DNA of 64,000 nucleotides from the NCBI RefSeq assembly GCF_000271485.2, contig NZ_AKVN02000001.1, forward strand, positions 1,306,001-1,370,000, written 5' to 3'. The notes under the pieces were generated by a model. The model ran no database searches and was not told the DNA's origin. It saw nothing but the letters and a program-made list of their open reading frames with translations. Shown piece by piece: positions 52,164-59,758 of this stretch; position 1 is the first letter of the stretch, and every line of letters starts with the position of its first letter. Position numbers and translations under genes: made by a program. This DNA comes from Pelosinus fermentans DSM 17108. GTDB taxonomy: Bacteria; Bacillota; Negativicutes; DSM-13327.

Positions 52164-52922
52164 ATGAGTACGATGTTTGATTTAACAGGAAAAGTGGCGA
52201 TTGTTACTGGTGCAGCCATGGGGCTTGGTCAAGGAATGGCTCTTGCTTTAGCCAATGCAGGAGCGGATATTGTAAGCGTAGGTTTAGGTGATAATACCCA
52301 GACCCAGGAATTAATTGAAGGTGCCGGCAGAAGGTTCTTAGCAGTGGATGCGAACTTAATGAGCATTGAGGTCATTGCTCCTGTAATTGAAAAAGTGGTC
52401 GCAGCTTTTGGAAAGATTGATATCCTGGTTAATTGTGCAGGCACTATTCGCCGTGCAGATGCCATTGACTTTACAGAAAAAGACTGGGATGATGTTATGG
52501 ATCTCAATCTTAAAACCGTATTTTTCTTCAGCCAAGCGGCAGCAAAACAATTTATTAAACAAGGACATGGCGGTAAAATTATTAATATTGCTTCCATGCT
52601 GTCTTTCCAGGGGGGGATCCGAGTGCCTTCCTATACTGGCAGTAAAAGTGGCGTAATGGGTGTTACTCGTCTGATGGCTAATGAATGGGCTAAGTACAAC
52701 ATTAATGCCAATGCAATCGCACCTGGCTATATGGCAACTGCCAACACTGCTCCGATTCGTGCTGATGAAAAACGTAATGCTGAAATCGTGAGCCGTATTC
52801 CGGCTGGACGCTGGGGATTGCCAGAAGATTTGGCTGGACCGGTAGTATTCTTGGCGGCGCCTGCTTCTGATTACGTGAATGGCTATACAGTGGCTGTTGA
52901 CGGTGGATGGTTAGCTCGTTAA
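52164..52922 (+). CDS. kduD: 2-deoxy-D-gluconate/2,5-diketo-3-deoxygluconate 3-dehydrogenase KduD
   Basis: 252 residues from ATG 52164 (GGGGG 9 bases before). It is a classical SDR: cofactor site VTGAAMGLGQGMA, NAG motif VNCAGTIRR, and the catalytic block INIASMLSFQG..YTGSK with S, Y and K in place. C-terminal NAIAPGYMATANTAPIRADE is typical of KduD. It reduces the KduI product with NADH to 2-keto-3-deoxygluconate (KDG). Confidence 0.94.
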   Translation: MSTMFDLTGKVAIVTGAAMGLGQGMALALANAGADIVSVGLGDNTQTQELIEGAGRRFLAVDANLMSIEVIAPVIEKVVAAFGKIDILVNCAGTIRRADAIDFTEKDWDDVMDLNLKTVFFFSQAAAKQFIKQGHGGKIINIASMLSFQGGIRVPSYTGSKSGVMGVTRLMANEWAKYNINANAIAPGYMATANTAPIRADEKRNAEIVSRIPAGRWGLPEDLAGPVVFLAAPASDYVNGYTVAVDGGWLAR

Positions 52923-53091
52923 TACAAAAAAGGATTTGATTAGGCAGCCATTAGTTAGTATCTATAGTTTTAACGCAGATAAGGTACTAGGCTGTCTGAT
53001 CTGATTGCCATTGAATTCCGAATTTTCGCATATAATTAAATATTTCGTGTAGGTACGCAATTATAAATATTATGAAAAAGGAAGGTATATT

Positions 53092-54060
53092 ATGAAAATC
53101 AAACAATCCATTGATAAAATTCCTGGTGGACTGATGTTGGTTCCCTTATTTATAGGAGCGATTTGTCATACCTTTTTCCCTGAATCGGGTAAATATTTTG
53201 GTTCCTTTACCAATGGGTTAATCACGGGCACGGTACCCATTCTGGCCGTATGGTTTTTCTGCATGGGTGCTGGTATTGATATTCGAGCAACAGGCACAGT
53301 ACTGCGGAAATCCGGTACCTTGGTAATAACTAAAATTGCCGTTGCCTGGGTTGTTGCCGTTATAGCTGCTAGAATATTGCCAGGGGATGGGATACAAACA
53401 GGTTTTTTTGCAGGATTATCTACCCTTGCTTTAATTGCTGCAATGGATATGACTAATGGCGGTTTGTATGCCTCGATTATGCAGCAATATGGCAGCAAAG
53501 AAGAAGCCGGGGCCTTTGTATTAATGTCCATTGAATCAGGTCCTTTGGTGACAATGCTCATTATGGGGACTTCTGGTTTAGCAACATTTGAGCCTCGTTT
53601 GTTCGTTGGAGCTGTTCTTCCTTTCATAATTGGTTTTGCCTTAGGAAATCTGGATAGTGAACTGCGAGAATACTTCGGTAAAGCATCCAATGTTATGATT
53701 CCATTTTTTGCTTTTGCGTTAGGTAACACCATCGATCTGAATGTAATTGGAAAGACTGGCTTTTTAGGGATTATGCTGGGGATTTCTGTGATTATAGTTA
53801 CAGGTATTCCATTAATGCTGGCGGATAAATTTATTGGCGGCGGAAATGGCACTGCAGGACTGGCAGCATCGAGTACGGCTGGAGCAGCCGTTACCAATCC
53901 TCTCATAATCGGTGAGATGCTTCCAGAGTTTAAAGCTGTTGCACAAGCTGCTACGGCGTTAGTTGCTACATCTGTAATTGTGACCTCCATACTGGTACCT
54001 GTATTGACTGCTTGGTGGAGTAACTATATGAAGGGTAAAGAACAATCTGTAGAAGCATAA
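53092..54060 (+). CDS. kdgT: 2-keto-3-deoxygluconate permease KdgT
   Basis: 322 residues, about ten membrane helices. It opens [20 protein letters not shown] with GAICHTFFP, as in KdgT (E. coli 327 residues). Other family blocks are [39 protein letters not shown] and [19 protein letters not shown]. It takes up KDG with protons. A GGAAGG site precedes the ATG. The 169-base gap before it holds no further gene. Confidence 0.94.
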   Translation: MKIKQSIDKIPGGLMLVPLFIGAICHTFFPESGKYFGSFTNGLITGTVPILAVWFFCMGAGIDIRATGTVLRKSGTLVITKIAVAWVVAVIAARILPGDGIQTGFFAGLSTLALIAAMDMTNGGLYASIMQQYGSKEEAGAFVLMSIESGPLVTMLIMGTSGLATFEPRLFVGAVLPFIIGFALGNLDSELREYFGKASNVMIPFFAFALGNTIDLNVIGKTGFLGIMLGISVIIVTGIPLMLADKFIGGGNGTAGLAASSTAGAAVTNPLIIGEMLPEFKAVAQAATALVATSVIVTSILVPVLTAWWSNYMKGKEQSVEA

Positions 54061-54071
54061 ATTGTGACGAC

Positions 54072-54102
54072 GAGAAGAGGCATACTTTGTACGCCTCTTC
54101 TC
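54072..54102 (+). terminator. Hairpin after kdgT
   Basis: GAGAAGAGGC and GCCTCTTCTC form a 10-base perfect stem with an 11-base loop; no T run. It may separate kdgT and kdgK messages. Confidence 0.6.
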
Positions 54103-54193
54103 ATTAGATACTGTTGAAAGAGGGGACGTTTCTTAAACAAATACAACAGGCTAATCAATCATGAGGATTTAGTCTGAAAGCAGGAGGTAGAAC

Positions 54194-55129
54194 ATGAGCA
54201 AGATTCTTACAATTGGTGAGCCGATGGCACTTTTTGTAGCAGACCAGGAAGGTGATTTAAAAGATGTAGAGCATTTTTCCCGTTTTGTTGCTGGGGCAGA
54301 AGTTAACTTTTCAATTGGTATGGTGCGCCTGAAGCATGCAGTCACTTATATTAGCAAACTAGGCGACGATCCCTTTGGTAAACAGATAGAAGAATTCTTA
54401 CAGAAAAATGGAATTGATACTTCTTATATAACCCACGATGCCCAATATTTTACCGGCATGCAGTGGAAGCAAAAGGTTACCAGCGGTGACCCTCACGTTT
54501 TTTCTCTGCGTAGAAATTCAGCGGCTTCACATATGGATGTAAGTACCATTGCAAAACTAAATTGGGATGGATTTGATCATATTCATTTAACGGGTATTCC
54601 GCCAGCCTTATCCGCCGGATGCCGGCAACTGGTGTATGAGCTAATTAAACAAGCCAGGGGAAAGGGCGTATCCATATCCTACGATCCAAACTTACGCCCT
54701 GGTCTTTGGGCAGATCAGAAAGAAATGATCCAGGTAGTTAACGATTTGGCATGCTTGGCAGATATTGTGATTCCAGGCATTTCAGAAGGCAAATTGCTTA
54801 CTGGAAAAGAAGGCGTACAGGAAATTGCAAATGCCTATCATGCTGCTGGTGTGAAGACTGTTGTGATCAAACTAGGTGCAGAAGGCGCTTATACCAGTTC
54901 GGAGGGGCAGCAATTTTATACACCTGGTTTTCCCGTAACAAAAGTGGTAGACACGGTGGGGGCAGGGGATGGCTTTGCTGTTGGTTTAGTAAGCGGGATT
55001 TTAGAAGGCTTGTCCTTGCAGGAAGCTGTAAGACGTGGTACTGCAATTGGAGCTTTGGCAGTGATGTCTCCCGGTGATAACGATGGGCTGCCTGATCGGG
55101 ACAGTCTTGCTGCTTTCATCCGAGTATAA
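54194..55129 (+). CDS. kdgK: 2-keto-3-deoxygluconate kinase KdgK (PfkB family)
   Basis: 311 residues. PfkB signatures are GGAEVNFS-like GAEVNFSIGMVRL near residue 35 and DTVGAGDGFAVGLVSGILEG near residue 255, the latter holding the catalytic Asp. It starts ILTIGEPMALFVADQEGDLK as in bacterial KDG kinases. It makes KDPG from KDG; the KDPG aldolase is not in the window. AGCAGGAGG precedes the ATG. Confidence 0.94.
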   Translation: MSKILTIGEPMALFVADQEGDLKDVEHFSRFVAGAEVNFSIGMVRLKHAVTYISKLGDDPFGKQIEEFLQKNGIDTSYITHDAQYFTGMQWKQKVTSGDPHVFSLRRNSAASHMDVSTIAKLNWDGFDHIHLTGIPPALSAGCRQLVYELIKQARGKGVSISYDPNLRPGLWADQKEMIQVVNDLACLADIVIPGISEGKLLTGKEGVQEIANAYHAAGVKTVVIKLGAEGAYTSSEGQQFYTPGFPVTKVVDTVGAGDGFAVGLVSGILEGLSLQEAVRRGTAIGALAVMSPGDNDGLPDRDSLAAFIRV

Positions 55130-55328
55130 GTTCTCTAATAAAATACTTTATGTCATGTCGTCCTCTTTTCAATTGTGCCCAGCAGCAAAAAGATAAGTAT
55201 CAGTATATTCATTGACTAAGCTGTATTTGTTAGGATTCGATTCTTTATTATATTAGCTATATTCTATGAAAAAGTGATATAATAATACAATCATAATTGC
55301 TGTTGCATGATAAGGAAGGGGTATTGAC

Positions 55329-56096
55329 ATGGCTGGCAAGATAGAAGTTCAATCACTGCACAGGGCATTTGACATATTAGAAACGATTGGAAATAGTCAG
55401 ATACCCATGAGTATTAAGAAAATTACAGAAGAAACGGGACTGCCTAAATCGACTGTATATCGTTTGTTAAATAACCTGGAAAATAGAAATTATGCTTTTT
55501 GCGATACGAATGGAAATTACCGGCTTGGATATCAGCTTCTGATGATGAGTCAATGGGCAGAAAAGGATTTTGAAATTAAAAATTTAGCTAAAGCTTCCTT
55601 AGAATCGTTAAATGCATTTACGAAAGAAACAGTGCATTTAGCCATTTTGCAAGGAAAAAGAGTCTTATATGTGGATACGGTGGAAAGTCCTTATTCTTCC
55701 CGTTTAGTTGCCAAACTGGGAACGACCAATTCTGTTCATTGCACAGCTCTTGGCAAAGCGCTGTTGATTAAACATAAAGATGCTGAGATATTAGAGATTC
55801 TCGAGGCGGAAGGTATGGAGAAAAGAACAGAACATACAGTAACAAAACCTCTTGATTATCTCAAGGAGATGGAAGTGGTTCGCAAGTTAGGTTATGCTCT
55901 GGATCAGCAGGAAAGCGAAATGGAAGGCAGATGTATCGGTGCTCCCATCTACGATAAGTCAGGAAAAGTCGTTGCAGCGATTAGCGTTTCGGGAATAGCC
56001 ACTCGATTCTCCTTGGATTTCATTGTAAAAGAAGTAGTCGATAAACTATTAGATAGCACATTGCGGATTTCTCGTATTTTAGGTTATGTGGGCTAA
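55329..56096 (+). CDS. kdgR: IclR-family regulator (probable KdgR)
   Basis: 255 residues. N-terminal winged HTH: EVQSLHRAFDILETIGNSQI, then KITEETGLPKSTVYRLLNNL. The C-terminal IclR effector domain includes VHLAILQGKRVLYVDTVES, HCTALGKALL, and EMEGRCIGAPIYDKSGKVVA with AISVSG. Position at the end of the kdu-kdg cluster suggests KDG-responsive control of these genes, as with KdgR of enterobacteria. AAGGAAGGGG precedes the ATG. Confidence 0.9.
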   Translation: MAGKIEVQSLHRAFDILETIGNSQIPMSIKKITEETGLPKSTVYRLLNNLENRNYAFCDTNGNYRLGYQLLMMSQWAEKDFEIKNLAKASLESLNAFTKETVHLAILQGKRVLYVDTVESPYSSRLVAKLGTTNSVHCTALGKALLIKHKDAEILEILEAEGMEKRTEHTVTKPLDYLKEMEVVRKLGYALDQQESEMEGRCIGAPIYDKSGKVVAAISVSGIATRFSLDFIVKEVVDKLLDSTLRISRILGYVG

Positions 56097-56106
56097 CTAT
56101 AAAATG

Positions 56107-56150
56107 AAAAAATCACTCCTTACTTTGTACAGTAAGAAGTGATTTTTTTT
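56107..56150 (+). terminator. Terminator after the IclR gene
   Basis: AAAATCACT..TTACT pairs with AGTAA..AGTGATTTT, ending in eight T. Confidence 0.88.
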
Positions 56151-56231
56151 GAAAGAGTATCTGCTATGATTGCAGGTTTCAATAAAATAATGGCGAAATT
56201 CATCACTATAATATTGATGAGGGTGGTTGCC

Positions 56232-58238
56232 ATGAATATTAATAATAGTTATCAAGATGATACTCTTCCTAGCTGGGAACGATTTATTAATGGAGATAAG
56301 AGACAATATTCTACGCGTCCGCAAATTGTTGCATCATGGGTTCGATGTTATCAAGCCTGTATAAACCCCTATGATTATAGTACTCATAGGAAATTAGATG
56401 ATGCTTCAATGTCAACCATGTTATTAGAGAAACAAGAGTTTATAAAGATTGCCAAGCCCTTTATGGTGAATCTTTATAAATTTGTTGAGGGTTCGGGTTT
56501 TGTGGTTGCTTTAACCGATGAACGCGGCTATATTGTAGAAATGTTTGGAGATGAGGATACTCTAAATAATGCAATGACCAGCAATTTTTTTCAAGGTGCT
56601 CTATGGAGCGAGCAATCAGGTACAAATGCCATTGGTACTTCATTGGTAATGAAGGAACCGATCCAAGTCTCAGGTGCTGAACATTATTGTCAGAGGCTTC
56701 ATTGTTTGACTTGTTCAGCAGCTCCGATTTTTGATTATCAGGGGAAAATTATCGGTATATTGAATATGTCAGGTGCATCGTATCGATCTCATTTACATAC
56801 CTTGGGAATGGTGGTAGCAGCTGCTGAAGCTATCATGGCACAGCTTAACATTCAGCGTAAAAATAAAGAGTTATCACATGCCAACAGCTGGTTAACCAAT
56901 ATATTTAATACAATGTCAGATGGAGTATTGATGGTAAATGACAGTGGTATTGTCAGCCAATTAAATCCAGCAGCCCAGGAAATTCTAAATACAACAGAGC
57001 AGGAAGTATTAGGATTGTCTATTGACCGGATATTTGGAAGTAAAACAGTTGTTACACAGCGTATGTTAAAAAATAAAGAACCCTATGAAGATATGGAATT
57101 TATGGTAAATACTAAAAAGAATATGTTTCATTGCTTAGCCTCTGGTGAGCCTTTGACAAATGAGCAAGGAAAAGTGATTGGCGGCGTTATTATTCTACGT
57201 CCCATCAAACAAATACAAAAGTTAGTCAATCGTTATAGTGGCTATTGCGCAGCCTTACAATTTAGTGACATTGTAGGAGAAAGTTTAGAAATACTAGAGG
57301 TTATAAGGGTGTCTTCTCTTGCCGCTGTAACATCATCTAGCATTTTACTGCAAGGTGAAAGTGGTACTGGTAAGGAAATTTTTGCTCAAGCTATTCATAA
57401 TCGAAGCGAACAGCGTAATGGACCTTTTGTAGCTGTGAATTGTGGTGTAATCCCGCGGGAGCTAATCGGGAGCGAACTATTCGGTTATGCTGAAGGTGCC
57501 TTTACGGGAGCGATACGGGGAGGCAAACCAGGAAAATTTGAATTGGCTTCAGGGGGGACGCTATTCCTTGATGAGATTGGTGATATGCCTTTGGAACAGC
57601 AAATCGCTCTTCTTAGAGTGTTACAGGAAAAAAAAGTAATGCGTATTGGCAGTGATAAAGTAATTCCCGTCAGTGTGCGGGTAATTTGTGCAACTAATAA
57701 AAATTTATCCCAAGCGGTAGAAAAGGGAGACTTTCGTCAAGACTTGTATTATCGTTTAAATGTGATCTCAATTACGATTCCGCCTTTGCGTAATCGCGTG
57801 AAGGACATTCCTTTATTGTTTAAATATTTTTTAGATAAAATAGCAAAAGATCGGGGTATTATATATTACGTTGACCCAGCCGTCTTAACGTGTCTAGAGA
57901 AATTTGACTGGCCTGGAAATGTGCGCGAGCTTCAGAACGTTGTCGAACGAGCTGTGAGCTTAGCAGAGTCAGAACTCATTACCATAGCGCATCTTCCCAT
58001 AGAAGTGTATGCTCCTCAAAAAGTAGTCCGGAGTCAGACGCAATTATCAATGCTTCCATCATTGAATGAACATTTTGGACGGGAACAGCGACGGCAATTA
58101 TTAGCTGAAGCGGAGCGTCAAGAAATTTTAGTGCTTTTATCCAAGTGTGGCGGTAATGTAAGTGTAGTAGCACGGCAATTAAGGATTTCACGTAACACTC
58201 TCTATCGTAAAATGCACCTATATGCGATACAGAACTAA
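56232..58238 (+). CDS. Sigma-54-dependent activator, AcoR-like (GAF-PAS-AAA+-Fis)
   Basis: 668 residues from ATG 56232 (GAGGGTGG before it; earlier in-frame ATGs overlap the terminator). N-terminal GAF-like sensor (about 60-215: VALTDERGYIVEMFGDE, SEQSGTNAIGTSLV, CSAAPIFDYQGKIIGILNMS), PAS (about 225-330), and AAA+ with GESGTGKEIFA, GAFTGAIRGG, GGTLFLDEIGD. The C-terminal Fis HTH is VARQLRISRNTLYRKM. This layout is that of AcoR/DhaR-type activators. The perfect sigma-54 promoter at 58441 and the molybdenum hydroxylase operon are its likely targets. Confidence 0.94.
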   Translation: MNINNSYQDDTLPSWERFINGDKRQYSTRPQIVASWVRCYQACINPYDYSTHRKLDDASMSTMLLEKQEFIKIAKPFMVNLYKFVEGSGFVVALTDERGYIVEMFGDEDTLNNAMTSNFFQGALWSEQSGTNAIGTSLVMKEPIQVSGAEHYCQRLHCLTCSAAPIFDYQGKIIGILNMSGASYRSHLHTLGMVVAAAEAIMAQLNIQRKNKELSHANSWLTNIFNTMSDGVLMVNDSGIVSQLNPAAQEILNTTEQEVLGLSIDRIFGSKTVVTQRMLKNKEPYEDMEFMVNTKKNMFHCLASGEPLTNEQGKVIGGVIILRPIKQIQKLVNRYSGYCAALQFSDIVGESLEILEVIRVSSLAAVTSSSILLQGESGTGKEIFAQAIHNRSEQRNGPFVAVNCGVIPRELIGSELFGYAEGAFTGAIRGGKPGKFELASGGTLFLDEIGDMPLEQQIALLRVLQEKKVMRIGSDKVIPVSVRVICATNKNLSQAVEKGDFRQDLYYRLNVISITIPPLRNRVKDIPLLFKYFLDKIAKDRGIIYYVDPAVLTCLEKFDWPGNVRELQNVVERAVSLAESELITIAHLPIEVYAPQKVVRSQTQLSMLPSLNEHFGREQRRQLLAEAERQEILVLLSKCGGNVSVVARQLRISRNTLYRKMHLYAIQN

Positions 58239-58246
58239 AAAAATGT

Positions 58247-58285
58247 ATTTATGTCCCATTTGATTAACACAAATGGGACATAAAT
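58247..58285 (+). terminator. Perfect 16-base hairpin after the AcoR-like gene
   Basis: ATTTATGTCCCATTTG and CAAATGGGACATAAAT with a 7-base loop, starting 9 bases after the stop. Without a T run it could also be an activator-binding dyad about 160 bases upstream of the sigma-54 promoter. Confidence 0.6.
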
Positions 58286-58299
58286 AGGACACAAGTAAG

Positions 58300-58336
58300 A
58301 ATACCATCTTCTAATTATCTTGGAGGTGGTATTTTC
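58300..58336 (+). terminator. Second hairpin after the AcoR-like gene
   Basis: AATACCATCTTC pairs with GGAGGTGGTATT (two G-T pairs) and runs into TTTTCC. Confidence 0.6.
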
Positions 58337-58440
58337 CTATTGCTCAAGAAAAAATAGTTTAGCATTCCAGATACGTATATTTCAATGTTTTTACTGCATC
58401 ATGAAACTTAGTTTTTTAATAGTGATTGATAAAACGATAA

Positions 58441-58457
58441 TTGGCACAATATTTGCA
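58441..58457 (+). promoter_or_regulatory. Consensus sigma-54 promoter of the molybdenum hydroxylase operon
   Basis: TTGGCACAATATTTGCA matches TGGCAC-N5-TTGCA without a mismatch, GG and GC being 12 apart. Confidence 0.93.
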
Positions 58458-58467
58458 TTATTTATAA

Positions 58468-58668
58468 AAATAACACTAAGGCTGAGACTTGGAATAGATA
58501 AAGTCTCAGTTGTTCATGACCTTATTCAATGGGTCAGGTGAAAAAAGGAATACAGTGCTGCCAGAGGGGTAAAAAATGCAAAGCGCTGTCTTTCTTTTTA
58601 CGCTTTGCTTTGCTGCGTACGCAAAGATATTGTGGATTGGGTCTACTTATACATGAGGAAGTGAGAAG
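58468..58668 (+). promoter_or_regulatory. Structured leader of the molybdenum hydroxylase operon
   Basis: This roughly 200-base leader from the predicted start has hairpins CTGAGACTT/AAGTCTCAG (58482-58509), GACC/GGTC (about 58518-58535) and GCAAAGCG/CGCTTTGC (58578-58608). I could not match it to the Moco riboswitch consensus. Length and structure suggest post-initiation control. Confidence 0.4.
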
Positions 58669-59694
58669 ATGAGAGTCATACCAGTGTGGGAGGCGGAAGG
58701 TACAGTATTGTGTCATGACATTACGGAAATTATTCCAGGTAAAGTAGCTGGGCGAGCATTTAAGAAAGGTCATGTTGTAAAAAAAGAAGATATATCCAAA
58801 CTATTAAAATTGGGAAAAGAGCATCTTTATGTATGGGAAGTAAATCAGAATGTTATGCATGAAAATGATGCGGCTATGAGAATTGCTAAAGCCGTGGCAG
58901 GTCCAGGAATTATTTTAACAGCGCCAATAGAAGGCAAGGTGGAACTAAAAGCGCAAATCCCTGGGATGTTAAAAATTAATCTCGATGCCTTGGAAGAATT
59001 GAATGATATTAATGAAGTGATTGTTGCTTCTATTCATTCCCATCAGTTAGTTTCTGTCGGGGAAATAGTTGCAGGCTGCCGCGTGGTGCCGCTGGTTATC
59101 GAAGCTAATAAAATAAACAATGTGGAAAATATCGGCAGATTATCTTTTCCAGTCATGGAAATCAAACCTCTTAAACCTCTTAAAGTAGGAATTGTTACAA
59201 CAGGCAGTGAGGTTTATCATGGGCGTATTCAAGATCAATTTGGTCCCGTTTTAGATAAAAAAATAACTGCATTGGGTAGCCGGGTATTAAGGCAGATCAT
59301 TGTGGACGATGCTATCGACATGATTGATAATGCCATCAAAACATTAATACAAGATGGTGCTGAGATGATCATAACGACTGGGGGGATGTCAGTAGACCCT
59401 GACGATGTAACCCCGGCAGGAATTCGCTCAGCTGGGGGGCGAGTTGTTGCTTATGGAGCGCCAGTACTTCCAGGTTCTATGTTTATGCTGGCCTACATTG
59501 GCAGTATTCCAGTATTAGGCTTACCAGGTTGTGTAATGTATCGCAAAACTACCATTTTTGATTTGATCATTCCTCGCATTCTAGCAGGAGATGAGCTTAA
59601 CCGCAAAGACATTGTACGTTTAGCTCACGGTGGTTTGTGCACTAATTGTGATCCCTGTCAATATCCTCACTGTGCTTTTGGTAAAGGCAACTGA
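58669..59694 (+). CDS. MoeA/MogA-like molybdopterin-binding protein
   Basis: 341 residues with a central MoCF-binding domain: KVGIVTTGSEVYHGRIQDQF, AEMIITTGGMSVDPDDVTPA (the GGxS..DD..P motif) and PVLGLPGCVMYRKTTIFD. The N terminus lacks the usual MoeA first domain layout and the C terminus adds a Cys-rich tail CTNCDPCQYPHC (about residues 322-333). Such proteins occur next to xanthine-dehydrogenase-type enzymes and may load or modify their cofactor. It is the first gene after the sigma-54 promoter and precedes the hydroxylase gene by 64 bases. Confidence 0.85.
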   Translation: MRVIPVWEAEGTVLCHDITEIIPGKVAGRAFKKGHVVKKEDISKLLKLGKEHLYVWEVNQNVMHENDAAMRIAKAVAGPGIILTAPIEGKVELKAQIPGMLKINLDALEELNDINEVIVASIHSHQLVSVGEIVAGCRVVPLVIEANKINNVENIGRLSFPVMEIKPLKPLKVGIVTTGSEVYHGRIQDQFGPVLDKKITALGSRVLRQIIVDDAIDMIDNAIKTLIQDGAEMIITTGGMSVDPDDVTPAGIRSAGGRVVAYGAPVLPGSMFMLAYIGSIPVLGLPGCVMYRKTTIFDLIIPRILAGDELNRKDIVRLAHGGLCTNCDPCQYPHCAFGKGN

Positions 59695-59758
59695 GATTGG
59701 GAAATTTTAGGGGCATATTTCCTCTGAAATAATATGAAATCTTAAAGGAGAGTAGGAA

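Noticed and set aside
53166-53990. 274-codon open frame on the minus strand
   Set aside because: It lies entirely opposite kdgT, whose membrane-protein identity is clear; the reverse frame is open because of codon bias.
58320-58541. 73-codon open frame upstream of the MoeA-like gene
   Set aside because: It runs through a hairpin, the perfect sigma-54 promoter and the leader, so it is not a gene.
58468-58668. Moco riboswitch before the Mo hydroxylase operon
   Set aside because: The context fits but the consensus elements were not recognised; recorded only as a structured leader.
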